Assembly (NCBI GenBank): GCA_050182275.1
Contig: JBFXCK010000003.1
Span: forward strand, 112,376-176,375
Reading direction: 5' to 3'
Source: JBFXCK01 sp050182275
GTDB lineage: Bacteria > Pseudomonadota > Alphaproteobacteria > SHNJ01
Length of the DNA stretch: 64,000 nt
Position numbers and translations under genes: made by a program. Below are positions 42,786 through 51,700 of the stretch, piece after piece; the first letter of the stretch is position 1; each line of letters begins with the position of its first letter. The notes beneath the pieces are model-generated. The model had not been told where the DNA came from and made no database searches. It saw nothing but the letters and a program-made list of their open reading frames with translations.

Positions 42786-44129
42786 ATGGCACAATTGCCC
42801 ACGGTCGTTATTGTCGGCCGCCCCAATGTCGGGAAATCAACCTTGTTCAACCGCCTTTTGGGCAAGCAGCAAGCGATCGTGGCTGACGTTGCCGGCACCA
42901 CGCGCGATTGGCAAGAAGGCCTTGGCCATATCGGCAAGCTGACTTTCCGCCTGATCGATACCGCCGGCTGGGATAGCGGCCGCAACCAGGAATCCTTATC
43001 CGCCCGCATGCGCAAGCAAAGCGAACAAGCGCTCTTGCAGGCCGATGTGGTTTTGTTCGTCACCGACGGCAAAGAGGGCGTTACGCCATTGGAAAAAGAT
43101 TTAGCGCGCTATTTACACAAAAAAAATTGGCCGGTGATTGTGATTGCCAATAAATGCGAAAGCAAAAACGCCGATATTGGCGAAGCCTCGAACCTTGGTT
43201 TTGGCGAAGCAGTCGCCGTATCCGCCATGCATGGGCTGGGCCTGGCCGAATTGGCCGGCCGCTTAATCGAATTCACCGGCGAAGAGGAAATTATCGAAGC
43301 CGCCAATGACGATCAAGGAATCAGCTTGGCGATTGTTGGCAAGCCTAACGCCGGAAAATCGACTTTAATTAACGCATTGATTGGCGAAGAGCGCCTGCTA
43401 ACCGGCCCCGAAGCCGGTATCACCCGCGACGCCATTGCGCTGCCATGGGAGTGGAAGGGACGCGCTGTCGAGCTGGTTGACACGGCGGGCTTGCGCAAAA
43501 AGGCCAAAGTGACCGAAGAGCTGGAAAATAAATCGGCCGCGCAGGCGAAATCGGCGCTTAACTTCGCGCAAATCGTGATTGTGGTGATTGACGGCGCCGA
43601 TTTGCCGACTCATCAAGATTTGGCGATTGCCGGCATGGCGGCGGAAGAAGGGCGCTCGGTCGTAATCGCGGTCAATAAATGGGACATAGTTAAAGATCAA
43701 AGCGCCTTGCGCCGTGAAATCAACGAACGCTTGCGCGCCTCTTTGCCGCAATTAACCGGCGTGCCGGTGGTGTATATTTCCGCATTAAAATCCAAGCATT
43801 TAGATAAGCTTATGCAAGCAGCATTTGAAGTTTATGATAAATGGAATATCCGTATCCCGACCGGGCGGTTGAATGGCTGGCTGCAGAAGGCGCTGGCCAA
43901 TTATCCGCCGCCCTTATTCAAGCGCCAGCCGATCAAAATTAAATACATCACCCAAATTAAAACCCGCCCGCCGACCTTGGCGCTGTTTTTGAACCACCCG
44001 CAGGGCCTGCCGCTGACTTATCAGCGGTATCTAACCAACTCTTTCCGCGAAGCCTTTGATTTGGGCGGCGTGCCCATCCGTTGGCAATACCGCAAGGGCG
44101 GCAATCCCTATGAGGGGAAGAAGAAGTAA
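42786..44129 (+). CDS. der: Ribosome-assembly GTPase Der (EngA)
   Basis: The 447-residue protein has two tandem GTPase domains: P-loops GRPNVGKSTLFNRL (about 9) and GKPNAGKSTLINAL (about 183), switch motifs DTAGW and DTAGL, and NKxD-type NKCE and NKWD. A C-terminal KH-like domain ends FDLGGVPIRWQYRKGGNPY. It acts in late 50S subunit assembly. Note NKCE in the first domain in place of the usual NKxD. Last gene of the yfgM-bamB-der operon. Confidence 0.98.
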   Translation: MAQLPTVVIVGRPNVGKSTLFNRLLGKQQAIVADVAGTTRDWQEGLGHIGKLTFRLIDTAGWDSGRNQESLSARMRKQSEQALLQADVVLFVTDGKEGVTPLEKDLARYLHKKNWPVIVIANKCESKNADIGEASNLGFGEAVAVSAMHGLGLAELAGRLIEFTGEEEIIEAANDDQGISLAIVGKPNAGKSTLINALIGEERLLTGPEAGITRDAIALPWEWKGRAVELVDTAGLRKKAKVTEELENKSAAQAKSALNFAQIVIVVIDGADLPTHQDLAIAGMAAEEGRSVVIAVNKWDIVKDQSALRREINERLRASLPQLTGVPVVYISALKSKHLDKLMQAAFEVYDKWNIRIPTGRLNGWLQKALANYPPPLFKRQPIKIKYITQIKTRPPTLALFLNHPQGLPLTYQRYLTNSFREAFDLGGVPIRWQYRKGGNPYEGKKK

Positions 44130-44261
44130 GTCTTCCTAAAGCAAAAAACCCTCCACAATTCCAATATTTCAAGCGTTTAGCCGTTATTTTAGGCCTTCAA
44201 AAGGCTTGGCCGACAGGCTAGATTGCTGCCTTATGGTTTTTTCATCCAGCAGGTTTTAATC

Positions 44262-44861
44262 TTGACGCTTTCCCTTCTCGCTTTTTACGTCTTCGCCGCC
44301 GTTTTATTAGCCGCCTCGGTTATGGTGGTGACGGCCCGCAACCCGGTGCATTCGGTATTGTTTTTGATTTTGGCGTTTTTTAACGCCGCCGCCCTGTTCT
44401 TGTTGGCCGGCGCCGAATTCTTGGCGATGATTTTGGTAATTGTTTATGTTGGCGCGGTCGCCGTCTTGTTCCTGTTTGTGGTGATGATGTTGGACATCAA
44501 TTTCACCGAGCTTAAAAAGGGCGCTTGGCGTCATGCGCCGATTGGCGCTTTGGTTGGCCTTATTTTACTGGCCGAATTGGTTTTGGTCGGCCGCCTGCCG
44601 CGCGAGGCTTCGGCCACTATTATGACAATCGGCCAGGCGCCCACCAACACTCAAGCGCTGGGCGAAGTGCTGTATACCGATTATATTTATCCTTTCCAAA
44701 CCGCCGGTATTATTTTGCTGGTCGCCATGATCGGCGCGATTGTATTGACCCATCGCAAGCGTTCTGGCGTGCGCCGTCAAAATATCAATGAACAGGTAAG
44801 CCGCCGCCGCGAAGATGTGGTGGAAATCAGGAATATCGCGCCGGGCCAGGGAATCCAATAA
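44262..44861 (+). CDS. nuoJ: NADH-quinone oxidoreductase subunit J
   Basis: The 199-residue membrane subunit of complex I has the conserved helix AARNPVHSVLFLI-type motif (VTARNPVHSVLFLILAFFNAAALFLLAGAEFLAMILVIVYVGAVAVLFLFVVMMLD). A TTG at 44262 is proposed as the start. Another TTG at 44223 would add 13 residues, and no ATG is available. It is the first nuo gene here. nuoA-nuoI are not present upstream, where der is found instead. Its stop overlaps the nuoK ATG. Confidence 0.93.
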   Translation: MTLSLLAFYVFAAVLLAASVMVVTARNPVHSVLFLILAFFNAAALFLLAGAEFLAMILVIVYVGAVAVLFLFVVMMLDINFTELKKGAWRHAPIGALVGLILLAELVLVGRLPREASATIMTIGQAPTNTQALGEVLYTDYIYPFQTAGIILLVAMIGAIVLTHRKRSGVRRQNINEQVSRRREDVVEIRNIAPGQGIQ

Positions 44862-45169
44862 TGTCCATTCCGCTTTCCCATTACTTAACCTTATCGGCCT
44901 TGGTGTTTACGCTGGGGATTTTCGGGATTTTTTTAAACCGCCGCAATGTCATCACCATTTTAATGTCGATTGAATTGATGCTGTTGGCGGTCAATATCAA
45001 TTTCGTCGCCTTCGCCGCCGAGTGGCAAAATTTAACCGGGCAAATTTTTACGATGTTCGTGCTCACCGTTGCCGCTGCCGAAGCCGCAATTGGCTTGGCG
45101 ATTTTGGTGGTCTATTACCGCAACCGCGGCTCGATCGCGGTCGAAGATATTCATGGGTTGAAGGGTTAA
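44861..45169 (+). CDS. nuoK: NADH-quinone oxidoreductase subunit K
   Basis: The 102-residue protein has three membrane helices, including FLNRRNVITILMSIELMLLAVNINFVAFA with the glutamate of the proton path, and VLTVAAAEAAIGLAILVVYYRNRG with the second. Length is canonical. The ATG overlaps the nuoJ stop (TAATG). Confidence 0.98.
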   Translation: MSIPLSHYLTLSALVFTLGIFGIFLNRRNVITILMSIELMLLAVNINFVAFAAEWQNLTGQIFTMFVLTVAAAEAAIGLAILVVYYRNRGSIAVEDIHGLKG

Positions 45170-45172
45170 ACA

Positions 45173-47128
45173 ATGGAAACCGCAATTGTCTTTTTGCCGC
45201 TGCTCGCCGCCATCATCGCCGGATTTTTGGGCCGTTTGATTGGCGACCGCGGCGCGCAATTGGTTACTTGCGGTGCTTTGGTTCTTTCCGCGTTGTTGGC
45301 GGTCATCGTATTTTTCCAAGTCATTGGCGAGCCCGCGCGCAGCATCAATTTAATGCCATGGATTGTCAGCGGGTCATTAGAGGCCTATTGGGCCCTGCGC
45401 ATCGATGCTTTAAGCGCCGTGATGCTGGTGGTGGTAACGGTCGTGTCCTCCATCGTGCATATTTATTCGGCCGGCTATATGAGCCACGATAAATCCATCC
45501 CGCGTTTCATGGCCTATCTCAGCCTTTTCACCTTTTTCATGCTGATGCTGGTGACGGCCGATAATTTGCTGCAAATGTTTTTCGGCTGGGAAGGGGTGGG
45601 CTTGGCCTCCTATCTCTTGATCGGCTTTTGGTATGAAAAGCCCAGCGCCTGCGCCGCCGCGATGAAGGCGTTTATTGTGAACAGGGTGGGGGATTTTGGT
45701 TATATTCTAGGAATCGCCGCAATCTTTTTATTGTTTGATTCAGTCAGTTTTGATGTAATTTTTTCTAATGCTGCCGATAAGAAAGACGCGCTGTTCGTTT
45801 TATTCGGCCAGGCCGTTCACGCGCTTGATTTAATCTGTATTCTATTGTTCATTGGCGCGATGGGTAAATCGGCGCAATTGGGGCTGCACACCTGGCTGCC
45901 CGATGCGATGGAAGGCCCGACACCCGTATCCGCCCTCATTCACGCCGCTACCATGGTGACAGCCGGGGTATTTTTGGTGGCGCGCATGTCGCCCTTGTTT
46001 GAATACGCGCCAACCGCTTTGGCGATGGTGACAATTGTCGGCGCTTCCACCGCGTTTTTTGCCGCCACCATTGGCTTGGTGCAAAATGACATCAAGCGCG
46101 TGATTGCTTATTCCACTTGCAGCCAATTAGGCTATATGTTTTTCGCCTGCGGCATTTCGGCCTATGCCGCCGGGATTTTCCATTTATTCACCCACGCTTT
46201 TTTCAAGGCGCTGCTGTTTTTGGCCGCGGGTTCGGTGATTCACGGGCTTTCCGGCGAGCAAGATATGCGGAAAATGGGCGGGGTGTGGCGTTTGCTGCCC
46301 ATCACGTACGCTTTTATGTGGATCGGGAATTTGGCTTTGGCCGGCATTCCGCCCTTCGCCGGGTTCTTTTCTAAAGACATTGTTTTGGAATCCGCCTGGG
46401 CCGCCCACAGCGCGGTTGGCGCTTATGCTTTCTGGCTGGGCATTGCCGCGGCCTTTATGACCGCGTTTTATTCCTGGCGGCTTTTATTCATGACCTTTCA
46501 CGGCCAGCCCCGCGCCAGCCACGAGGTAATGGAACACGCCCATGAATCGCCGCCCATTATGTGGGGGCCCTTGACCATATTGGCGCTGGGCGCGATTACC
46601 GCAGGCCTATTTGGCTATAGCGCCTTTGTTGGCGAAGCTTCAGCCGGATTTTGGGCGGGCGCCATTCACGTTTTGCCGGAACATAATGTGCTAGAGGCCG
46701 CGCACCACGCACCCTTCTGGGTGAAAGCGCTGCCGCTGCTAATGGGCATTGGCGGCATTGCTTTGGCTTATTTATTCTATATCCGCCGCCCCGATTTGCC
46801 GGGCCGTTTTGCGCAAATCTTCTCGCCGCTTTACCGCTTCTTCTTCAACAAATGGTATTTCGATGAGCTATATGATTTCCTCTTCGTCCGCTCCGCCAAA
46901 TGGCTGGGCCGCCAATTCTGGCAAAAGGGCGATGGCATGATTATCGACGGCTTTGGCCCCAATGGCATCGCCGCCTTTTGCCAACGCGTGGGCGATAGGG
47001 CGCGCGCCTTGCAAACCGGTTATTTATATCATTATGCCTTCGCCATGCTGATCGGCGTTGTCGTATTTTTGACTTGGTATTTATCGGGTTTTGGCTTTTC
47101 CATTAATCAATTGGGATGGATGCGGTAA
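45173..47128 (+). CDS. nuoL: NADH-quinone oxidoreductase subunit L
   Basis: The 651-residue antiporter-like proton pump subunit shows ADNLLQMFFGWEGVGLASYLLIGFW, LHTWLPDAMEGPTPVSALIHAATMVTAGVFLVARMSP, IKRVIAYSTCSQLGYMFFACG, and the long C-terminal lateral helix region. It begins 3 bp after nuoK and overlaps nuoM by one base. Confidence 0.99.
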   Translation: METAIVFLPLLAAIIAGFLGRLIGDRGAQLVTCGALVLSALLAVIVFFQVIGEPARSINLMPWIVSGSLEAYWALRIDALSAVMLVVVTVVSSIVHIYSAGYMSHDKSIPRFMAYLSLFTFFMLMLVTADNLLQMFFGWEGVGLASYLLIGFWYEKPSACAAAMKAFIVNRVGDFGYILGIAAIFLLFDSVSFDVIFSNAADKKDALFVLFGQAVHALDLICILLFIGAMGKSAQLGLHTWLPDAMEGPTPVSALIHAATMVTAGVFLVARMSPLFEYAPTALAMVTIVGASTAFFAATIGLVQNDIKRVIAYSTCSQLGYMFFACGISAYAAGIFHLFTHAFFKALLFLAAGSVIHGLSGEQDMRKMGGVWRLLPITYAFMWIGNLALAGIPPFAGFFSKDIVLESAWAAHSAVGAYAFWLGIAAAFMTAFYSWRLLFMTFHGQPRASHEVMEHAHESPPIMWGPLTILALGAITAGLFGYSAFVGEASAGFWAGAIHVLPEHNVLEAAHHAPFWVKALPLLMGIGGIALAYLFYIRRPDLPGRFAQIFSPLYRFFFNKWYFDELYDFLFVRSAKWLGRQFWQKGDGMIIDGFGPNGIAAFCQRVGDRARALQTGYLYHYAFAMLIGVVVFLTWYLSGFGFSINQLGWMR

Positions 47129-48654
47129 TGAATTTTCCAATACTTTCCACCCTGATTTTCCTGCCGCTGATCGCCGCTGCTTGGCTATTCATGTTGCGCG
47201 GGGAAGAGGGGGCCGTGGCGCGGAACGCCAAATGGATTGGTTTATGGTTCACGCTTGCCAATTTCATTTTAAGTTTGGGCCTCTGGGCGCATTTTAGCCC
47301 GCTTCAACCCGGCTTTCAATTTGTTGAGAAAACCGTGTGGCTGGAAAATATCGGCGCCTCTTATCATGTGGGCGTCGACGGTATTTCGCTCTTCTTCATT
47401 ATTCTTTCCACCTTTCTTACTTTACTTTGCGTGATTGCAAGCTGGGAGCAGGTAAAATCCCGCGTGCGCGAATATTTCATCGCCTTTTTATTGCTCGAAA
47501 CCATGATGGTCGGCATGTTCGCCGCGCTTGATATGTGGTTGTTCTATGTTTTCTTCGAGGGCGTATTAATTCCGATGTTCCTAATCATCGGCATGTGGGG
47601 CGGCCCGCGCCGGGTGTATGCAGCGTTTAAGTTTTTCCTTTATACCTTGCTGGGATCGGTCTTGATGCTGTTGGCGATGATTGCGATGTATAAAACCACA
47701 GGCACCACCGACATTCCCACTCTTTTAACCAGCCAATTCACCCCGCAATTGCAATTCTGGCTGTGGCTGGCTTTCTTTGCTTCCTTCGCCGTCAAAGTGC
47801 CGATGTGGCCGGTGCATACTTGGCTGCCCGATGCGCACGTTGAAGCGCCGACTGCCGGTTCCGTGATTCTAGCCGGTGTGCTGCTAAAAATGGGCGCCTA
47901 TGGTTTCTTGCGGTTTTCATTGCCGATGTTCCCCGATGCCTCGCTATTCTTCGCGCCCTTGGTATTCACTTTAAGTTTGATTGCGGTGGTATATACCTCT
48001 CTCGTGGCGTTGGCCCAGCAAGATATGAAAAAGCTGATCGCCTATTCCTCGGTCGCGCATATGGGGTTTGTGACGCTTGGCCTGTTCACCTTCACTCAGC
48101 AGGGGATGGAAGGCGCCGTGATTCAAATGATCAGCCACGGCTTTATTTCCGCCGCCTTATTCCTATGTGTTGGCGTGCTCTATGACCGCATTCATTCCCG
48201 CGACATCGCCGCCTATGGCGGTTTGGTAAACCGGATGCCGGTTTACGCGTTGGTTTTCATGCTCTTTATGCTGGGTTCGGTCGGCTTACCCGGCACATCG
48301 GGATTTGTCGGCGAAAGTTTGGTGTTGATCGGCGCTTATCAAGTTAAATTCTGGCTTTCCGCCATCGCCGCCACAGGCGTGATCCTGGGCGCGGCTTATA
48401 TGCTGTGGCTTTATGCCCGCGTGGTGTTCGGCACGCTGGAAAAACCATCTTTACAAAAAATCAAAGATTTGCATTGGCGGGAAAAATTGGTCTTCGCGCC
48501 TTTAGTGGTGGCGATGCTGTGGATGGGAATTTACCCATCTTCTTTCAGCAATATCATCGCTCCACCCATTGCCGCGATTTATCAGCAATTGCAATTGGCG
48601 CAAAATGAAACGATTCAGCTTTCCTCTCTTTTACCCTCTTTGCCGTTATTTTAA
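47128..48654 (+). CDS. nuoM: NADH-quinone oxidoreductase subunit M
   Basis: The 508-residue antiporter-like subunit contains HTWLPDAHVEAPTAGSVILAGVLLKMGAYGFLRF, MKKLIAYSSVAHMGFVTLGLF and FFEGVLIPMFLIIGMWGG. The ATG at 47128 overlaps the nuoL stop (TAATG). An ATG four codons earlier is possible but overlaps nuoL by 13 bp. Confidence 0.98.
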   Translation: MNFPILSTLIFLPLIAAAWLFMLRGEEGAVARNAKWIGLWFTLANFILSLGLWAHFSPLQPGFQFVEKTVWLENIGASYHVGVDGISLFFIILSTFLTLLCVIASWEQVKSRVREYFIAFLLLETMMVGMFAALDMWLFYVFFEGVLIPMFLIIGMWGGPRRVYAAFKFFLYTLLGSVLMLLAMIAMYKTTGTTDIPTLLTSQFTPQLQFWLWLAFFASFAVKVPMWPVHTWLPDAHVEAPTAGSVILAGVLLKMGAYGFLRFSLPMFPDASLFFAPLVFTLSLIAVVYTSLVALAQQDMKKLIAYSSVAHMGFVTLGLFTFTQQGMEGAVIQMISHGFISAALFLCVGVLYDRIHSRDIAAYGGLVNRMPVYALVFMLFMLGSVGLPGTSGFVGESLVLIGAYQVKFWLSAIAATGVILGAAYMLWLYARVVFGTLEKPSLQKIKDLHWREKLVFAPLVVAMLWMGIYPSSFSNIIAPPIAAIYQQLQLAQNETIQLSSLLPSLPLF

Positions 48655-48656
48655 TC

Positions 48657-50111
48657 ATGCAGCTTTTTTTATCCCTGGCTTTACCCGCTATCCCTGAAAT
48701 CTTCCTCTGCGGCATGAGCATGCTGTTGCTGATGTACGGCGTTTTCCGCCAAGACCAGGCCTTTGGCCCGGTTAAAAACTTCGCCGTCATTATTTTAGCG
48801 ATTACGCTGGCGCTGGTTTTTTATACGCCGGCGCCAATGGCGGCCTTCGCCGACATGCTGAAAATGGATCATTTCGCTATTTTTATGAAAATCCTGGTTT
48901 TGGCCGGCGCTATCGGCGCTTTATTAATCAGCGGCGCTTATTTACGGCGAACCCAGGCCGACCGCATGGAATTTCCTATTCTGATCCTTTTCGCCAGTTT
49001 AGGCATGCTGCTGCTGGTATCGGCCAATAATTTGCTGGCGCTGTATGTGGGGCTGGAGCTTTCTTCGCTCGCGCTCTATGTGCTGGCGGCGATGCAGCGC
49101 GATCATTTGCCGTCGAGCGAGGCGGGGGTTAAATATTTTGTCTTGGGCGCTTTGTCTTCCGGCCTTCTGCTATATGGAATCAGTTTAATTTACGGCGTCA
49201 CCGGCGGCATTGGCTATACCGAAATCGCCGTAAGTTTGACGCAAATTCAGCTTTCCTCGCAAATATTGCCGCCCAGCGCGGTAATCGGCCTGGTCTTTAT
49301 TTTAGCCGGCCTGGCCTTTAAAATTTCCGCCGTGCCTTTTCATATGTGGGCGCCCGATGTGTATGAAGGCGCTCCTACGCCGGTGACCGCCTTTTTCGCC
49401 GGCGCGCCGAAAATCGCGGTGCTGGCTTTGTTGCTGCGGCTTTTAACCGGCCCATTCGCGCCGGTGATGCTGCAATGGCAGCAAATTATATTCATCATCA
49501 GCGTCGCCTCGATGGCGCTTGGCTCCTTCGCCGCTTTACAACAGCAAAATATGAAACGGCTTTTGGCCTATAGCTCGATCGGGCATATCGGCTTTGCGCT
49601 GGTCGGATTGGCGGCGGCCAATGCGGCGGGCATCGAAGGGGTCATGGTGTATGGCGCAATTTATGTGGTCATGACTCTTGGCACATTCGCCTGTTTGCTG
49701 GCGATGCGCCGGAATGGGGCATACGTCGAAGCCATCGTTGATTTTCAAGGATTGGGAAAAACCCACCCGTTATTGGCCTTCGCGCTGACGGTATTCATGT
49801 TCTCGATGGCGGGCATTCCCCCTTTGGCCGGATTTTTTGCCAAGCTGTATGTTTTTCTGGCGGCTATCGATGCCGGGCTGGTGGCGTTGGCGGTTTTGGG
49901 CGTTTTAGCCAGCGTGGTGGCGGCCTATTATTATTTGCGCATTATCAAAATTATGTATATGGAAGAAGCCAAGAGCGCGCTTGATCCCGCAACCGACAGC
50001 GGCTTGAACGCCGTGATCGCTGTGACGGCAGCCGCAATTATTTTCTTCATCATTTATAACGCGCCGCTGCTAAACTGGGTAAGAGAAGCGGCGCCCAGCT
50101 TGACATACTAA
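48657..50111 (+). CDS. nuoN: NADH-quinone oxidoreductase subunit N
   Basis: The 484-residue third antiporter-like subunit shows NNLLALYVGLELSSLALYVLAA, FHMWAPDVYEGAPTPVTAFFAGAPKIAVLALLLRLL and MKRLLAYSSIGHIGFALVGLAAAN. It starts 2 bp after nuoM and ends the complex I block. birA follows after 2 bp. Confidence 0.98.
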   Translation: MQLFLSLALPAIPEIFLCGMSMLLLMYGVFRQDQAFGPVKNFAVIILAITLALVFYTPAPMAAFADMLKMDHFAIFMKILVLAGAIGALLISGAYLRRTQADRMEFPILILFASLGMLLLVSANNLLALYVGLELSSLALYVLAAMQRDHLPSSEAGVKYFVLGALSSGLLLYGISLIYGVTGGIGYTEIAVSLTQIQLSSQILPPSAVIGLVFILAGLAFKISAVPFHMWAPDVYEGAPTPVTAFFAGAPKIAVLALLLRLLTGPFAPVMLQWQQIIFIISVASMALGSFAALQQQNMKRLLAYSSIGHIGFALVGLAAANAAGIEGVMVYGAIYVVMTLGTFACLLAMRRNGAYVEAIVDFQGLGKTHPLLAFALTVFMFSMAGIPPLAGFFAKLYVFLAAIDAGLVALAVLGVLASVVAAYYYLRIIKIMYMEEAKSALDPATDSGLNAVIAVTAAAIIFFIIYNAPLLNWVREAAPSLTY

Positions 50112-50113
50112 GC

Positions 50114-50881
50114 ATGCTCCCACCCACCTATAACGCCATTTATTTCGATGAAATTGACAGCACCAATGAAGCCCTGATGCGCCTATATAGCGAAGGCAAG
50201 ATTGCGCCCAACACCGTGATTTACGCCGGCGCGCAATCGGCAGGGCGCGGCAGCCGGGGCCGCGTATGGCATTCGCCGATTGGCAATTTATATATGTCCT
50301 TGCTATTGGCGATAGAGGAGGACACCACCATTCAGCCGATGTTTTCGCTGCTTACCGCGGTTGCGGTGCAAGAAGCCTTGCAGCAAGTGTACGAGGCCAG
50401 TTTGCCGATCGCCTTTAAATGGCCGAATGATATTCTGCTGCAGGGGCGCAAAGTTTCCGGAATTTTGCTGGAGTCGGTCAAAGAAAAACCTGGCAGCGTC
50501 ATTGTCGGCATTGGCGTGAATTTGGTGACCCATCCTGAACAGGCATCCTATCCCGCGACCGATTTTTTGGTCGAAGGCTTTATGCGTAAAACGCCGCAAA
50601 GCGTCATGGAAGCGGTTGTAAAAAGCATCGATCATTGGCTGGCAATATGGAAATCGGGCAACCGCGAGCCTATTTGCCAAGCCTGGCTGGCTCATGCGCA
50701 TGGGTTGAACAGCGCAATTTCGGTTGATGACGGCGTTAGCGTGCAGCGCGGCGCCTTCGCCGGCATTGCCGCGAATGGCGCCTTGTTGTTGCGGAAGGAG
50801 AATAGTACAATCGAATCTATTATTTCCGGCACCGTCCGTTATAGCGACGCGCCGGGCCATGTGCGCGCTGCGTCTTTTTAA
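50114..50881 (+). CDS. birA: Biotin-[acetyl-CoA-carboxylase] ligase
   Basis: The 255-residue enzyme attaches biotin to the biotin carboxyl carrier protein through biotinyl-AMP. Seen are EIDSTNEALMRLYSEG, the biotin/ATP loop AGAQSAGRGSRGRVWHSPIGNLYMSLLL, and FKWPNDILLQGRKVSGILLE. There is no N-terminal helix-turn-helix, so it is the monofunctional ligase and not the repressor form. Placement after nuoN and before coaX is common in alphaproteobacteria. Confidence 0.96.
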   Translation: MLPPTYNAIYFDEIDSTNEALMRLYSEGKIAPNTVIYAGAQSAGRGSRGRVWHSPIGNLYMSLLLAIEEDTTIQPMFSLLTAVAVQEALQQVYEASLPIAFKWPNDILLQGRKVSGILLESVKEKPGSVIVGIGVNLVTHPEQASYPATDFLVEGFMRKTPQSVMEAVVKSIDHWLAIWKSGNREPICQAWLAHAHGLNSAISVDDGVSVQRGAFAGIAANGALLLRKENSTIESIISGTVRYSDAPGHVRAASF

Positions 50882-50893
50882 GCAAGGAATTCC

Positions 50894-51685
50894 ATGACCC
50901 ATCTTTGTATCGATGCCGGTAATACCAATATTGTTTTTGCGGTGGCGGAAGGCGAAACCATTAAGCAAAATTTTCGCATCACCACGCAAGGCTCCCGCAC
51001 CGCCGACGAGTATGCCGCATGGCTTCTGCCCTTGATGCAATTGGAAGGATTAACCCGCGCCGACATTAAAGCCGTGATTATTTCCAATGTTGTTCCCGAT
51101 ACTCAATTTCATTTGAATCAATTATGTAAAAAATATTTTAATTTAGAGCCGCTTGTTATTGGCGATAAAAATTTGCCGCATGATTTGGAAATTAAAATCG
51201 ATGCGCCCGAGGAATTGGGCGCCGACCGTATCGTTAATTCGGTGGCGGTAAAAAAGCGCTATAAGCTTCCCGTAATTGTCGTTGATTTTGGCACTGCCAC
51301 CACCTTCGATGTGATCGACGCCAAGGGGGCGTTTGTCGGCGGCGTGATTGCGCCCGGAGTTAATTTGTCGCTGCAGGCTTTATCCCAAGCGGCGGCGAAA
51401 CTGCCGCGCATCGCTATTGCTAAGCCGCCGGCCGTAATCGGCACGCGCACGGTTCCGGCCATGCAATCGGGGATATTTTGGGGCTATGTCGGCCTGATCG
51501 AGGGGATCGCGGCGCGTATTCAGCAAGAACTTGGACAAAACGCCACGCTGCTGGCGACCGGGGGCCTAGCGTCTTTATTCGCCGGCGCGGTGAAGAACAT
51601 GGAAAAGGTCGACAGCAATTTAACTATCCTGGGAATTAATGATATTTATTTGAATTACCTGAAACAGCAACGCAAAGTCGCTTAA
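50894..51685 (+). CDS. coaX: Type III pantothenate kinase
   Basis: The 263-residue enzyme phosphorylates pantothenate in the first step of coenzyme A synthesis and needs a monovalent cation. ASKHA-type motifs are LCIDAGNTNIVFAVAEG at the N terminus, APEELGADRIVNSVAV, VVDFGTATTFDVIDAKGAFVGG and the C-terminal LLATGGLASL. AAGGAA lies before the ATG. Confidence 0.97.
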   Translation: MTHLCIDAGNTNIVFAVAEGETIKQNFRITTQGSRTADEYAAWLLPLMQLEGLTRADIKAVIISNVVPDTQFHLNQLCKKYFNLEPLVIGDKNLPHDLEIKIDAPEELGADRIVNSVAVKKRYKLPVIVVDFGTATTFDVIDAKGAFVGGVIAPGVNLSLQALSQAAAKLPRIAIAKPPAVIGTRTVPAMQSGIFWGYVGLIEGIAARIQQELGQNATLLATGGLASLFAGAVKNMEKVDSNLTILGINDIYLNYLKQQRKVA

Positions 51686-51700
51686 GATAGAAAGTTATAA

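Noticed and set aside
44130..44261. A tRNA or small RNA gene between der and nuoJ
   Set aside because: No cloverleaf, T-loop motif or terminator hairpin with a T run could be found.
50303..51040. A 245-codon open frame on the minus strand across birA and coaX
   Set aside because: It runs antisense to two well-supported enzymes and has no family resemblance. Long shadow frames are expected at this base composition.
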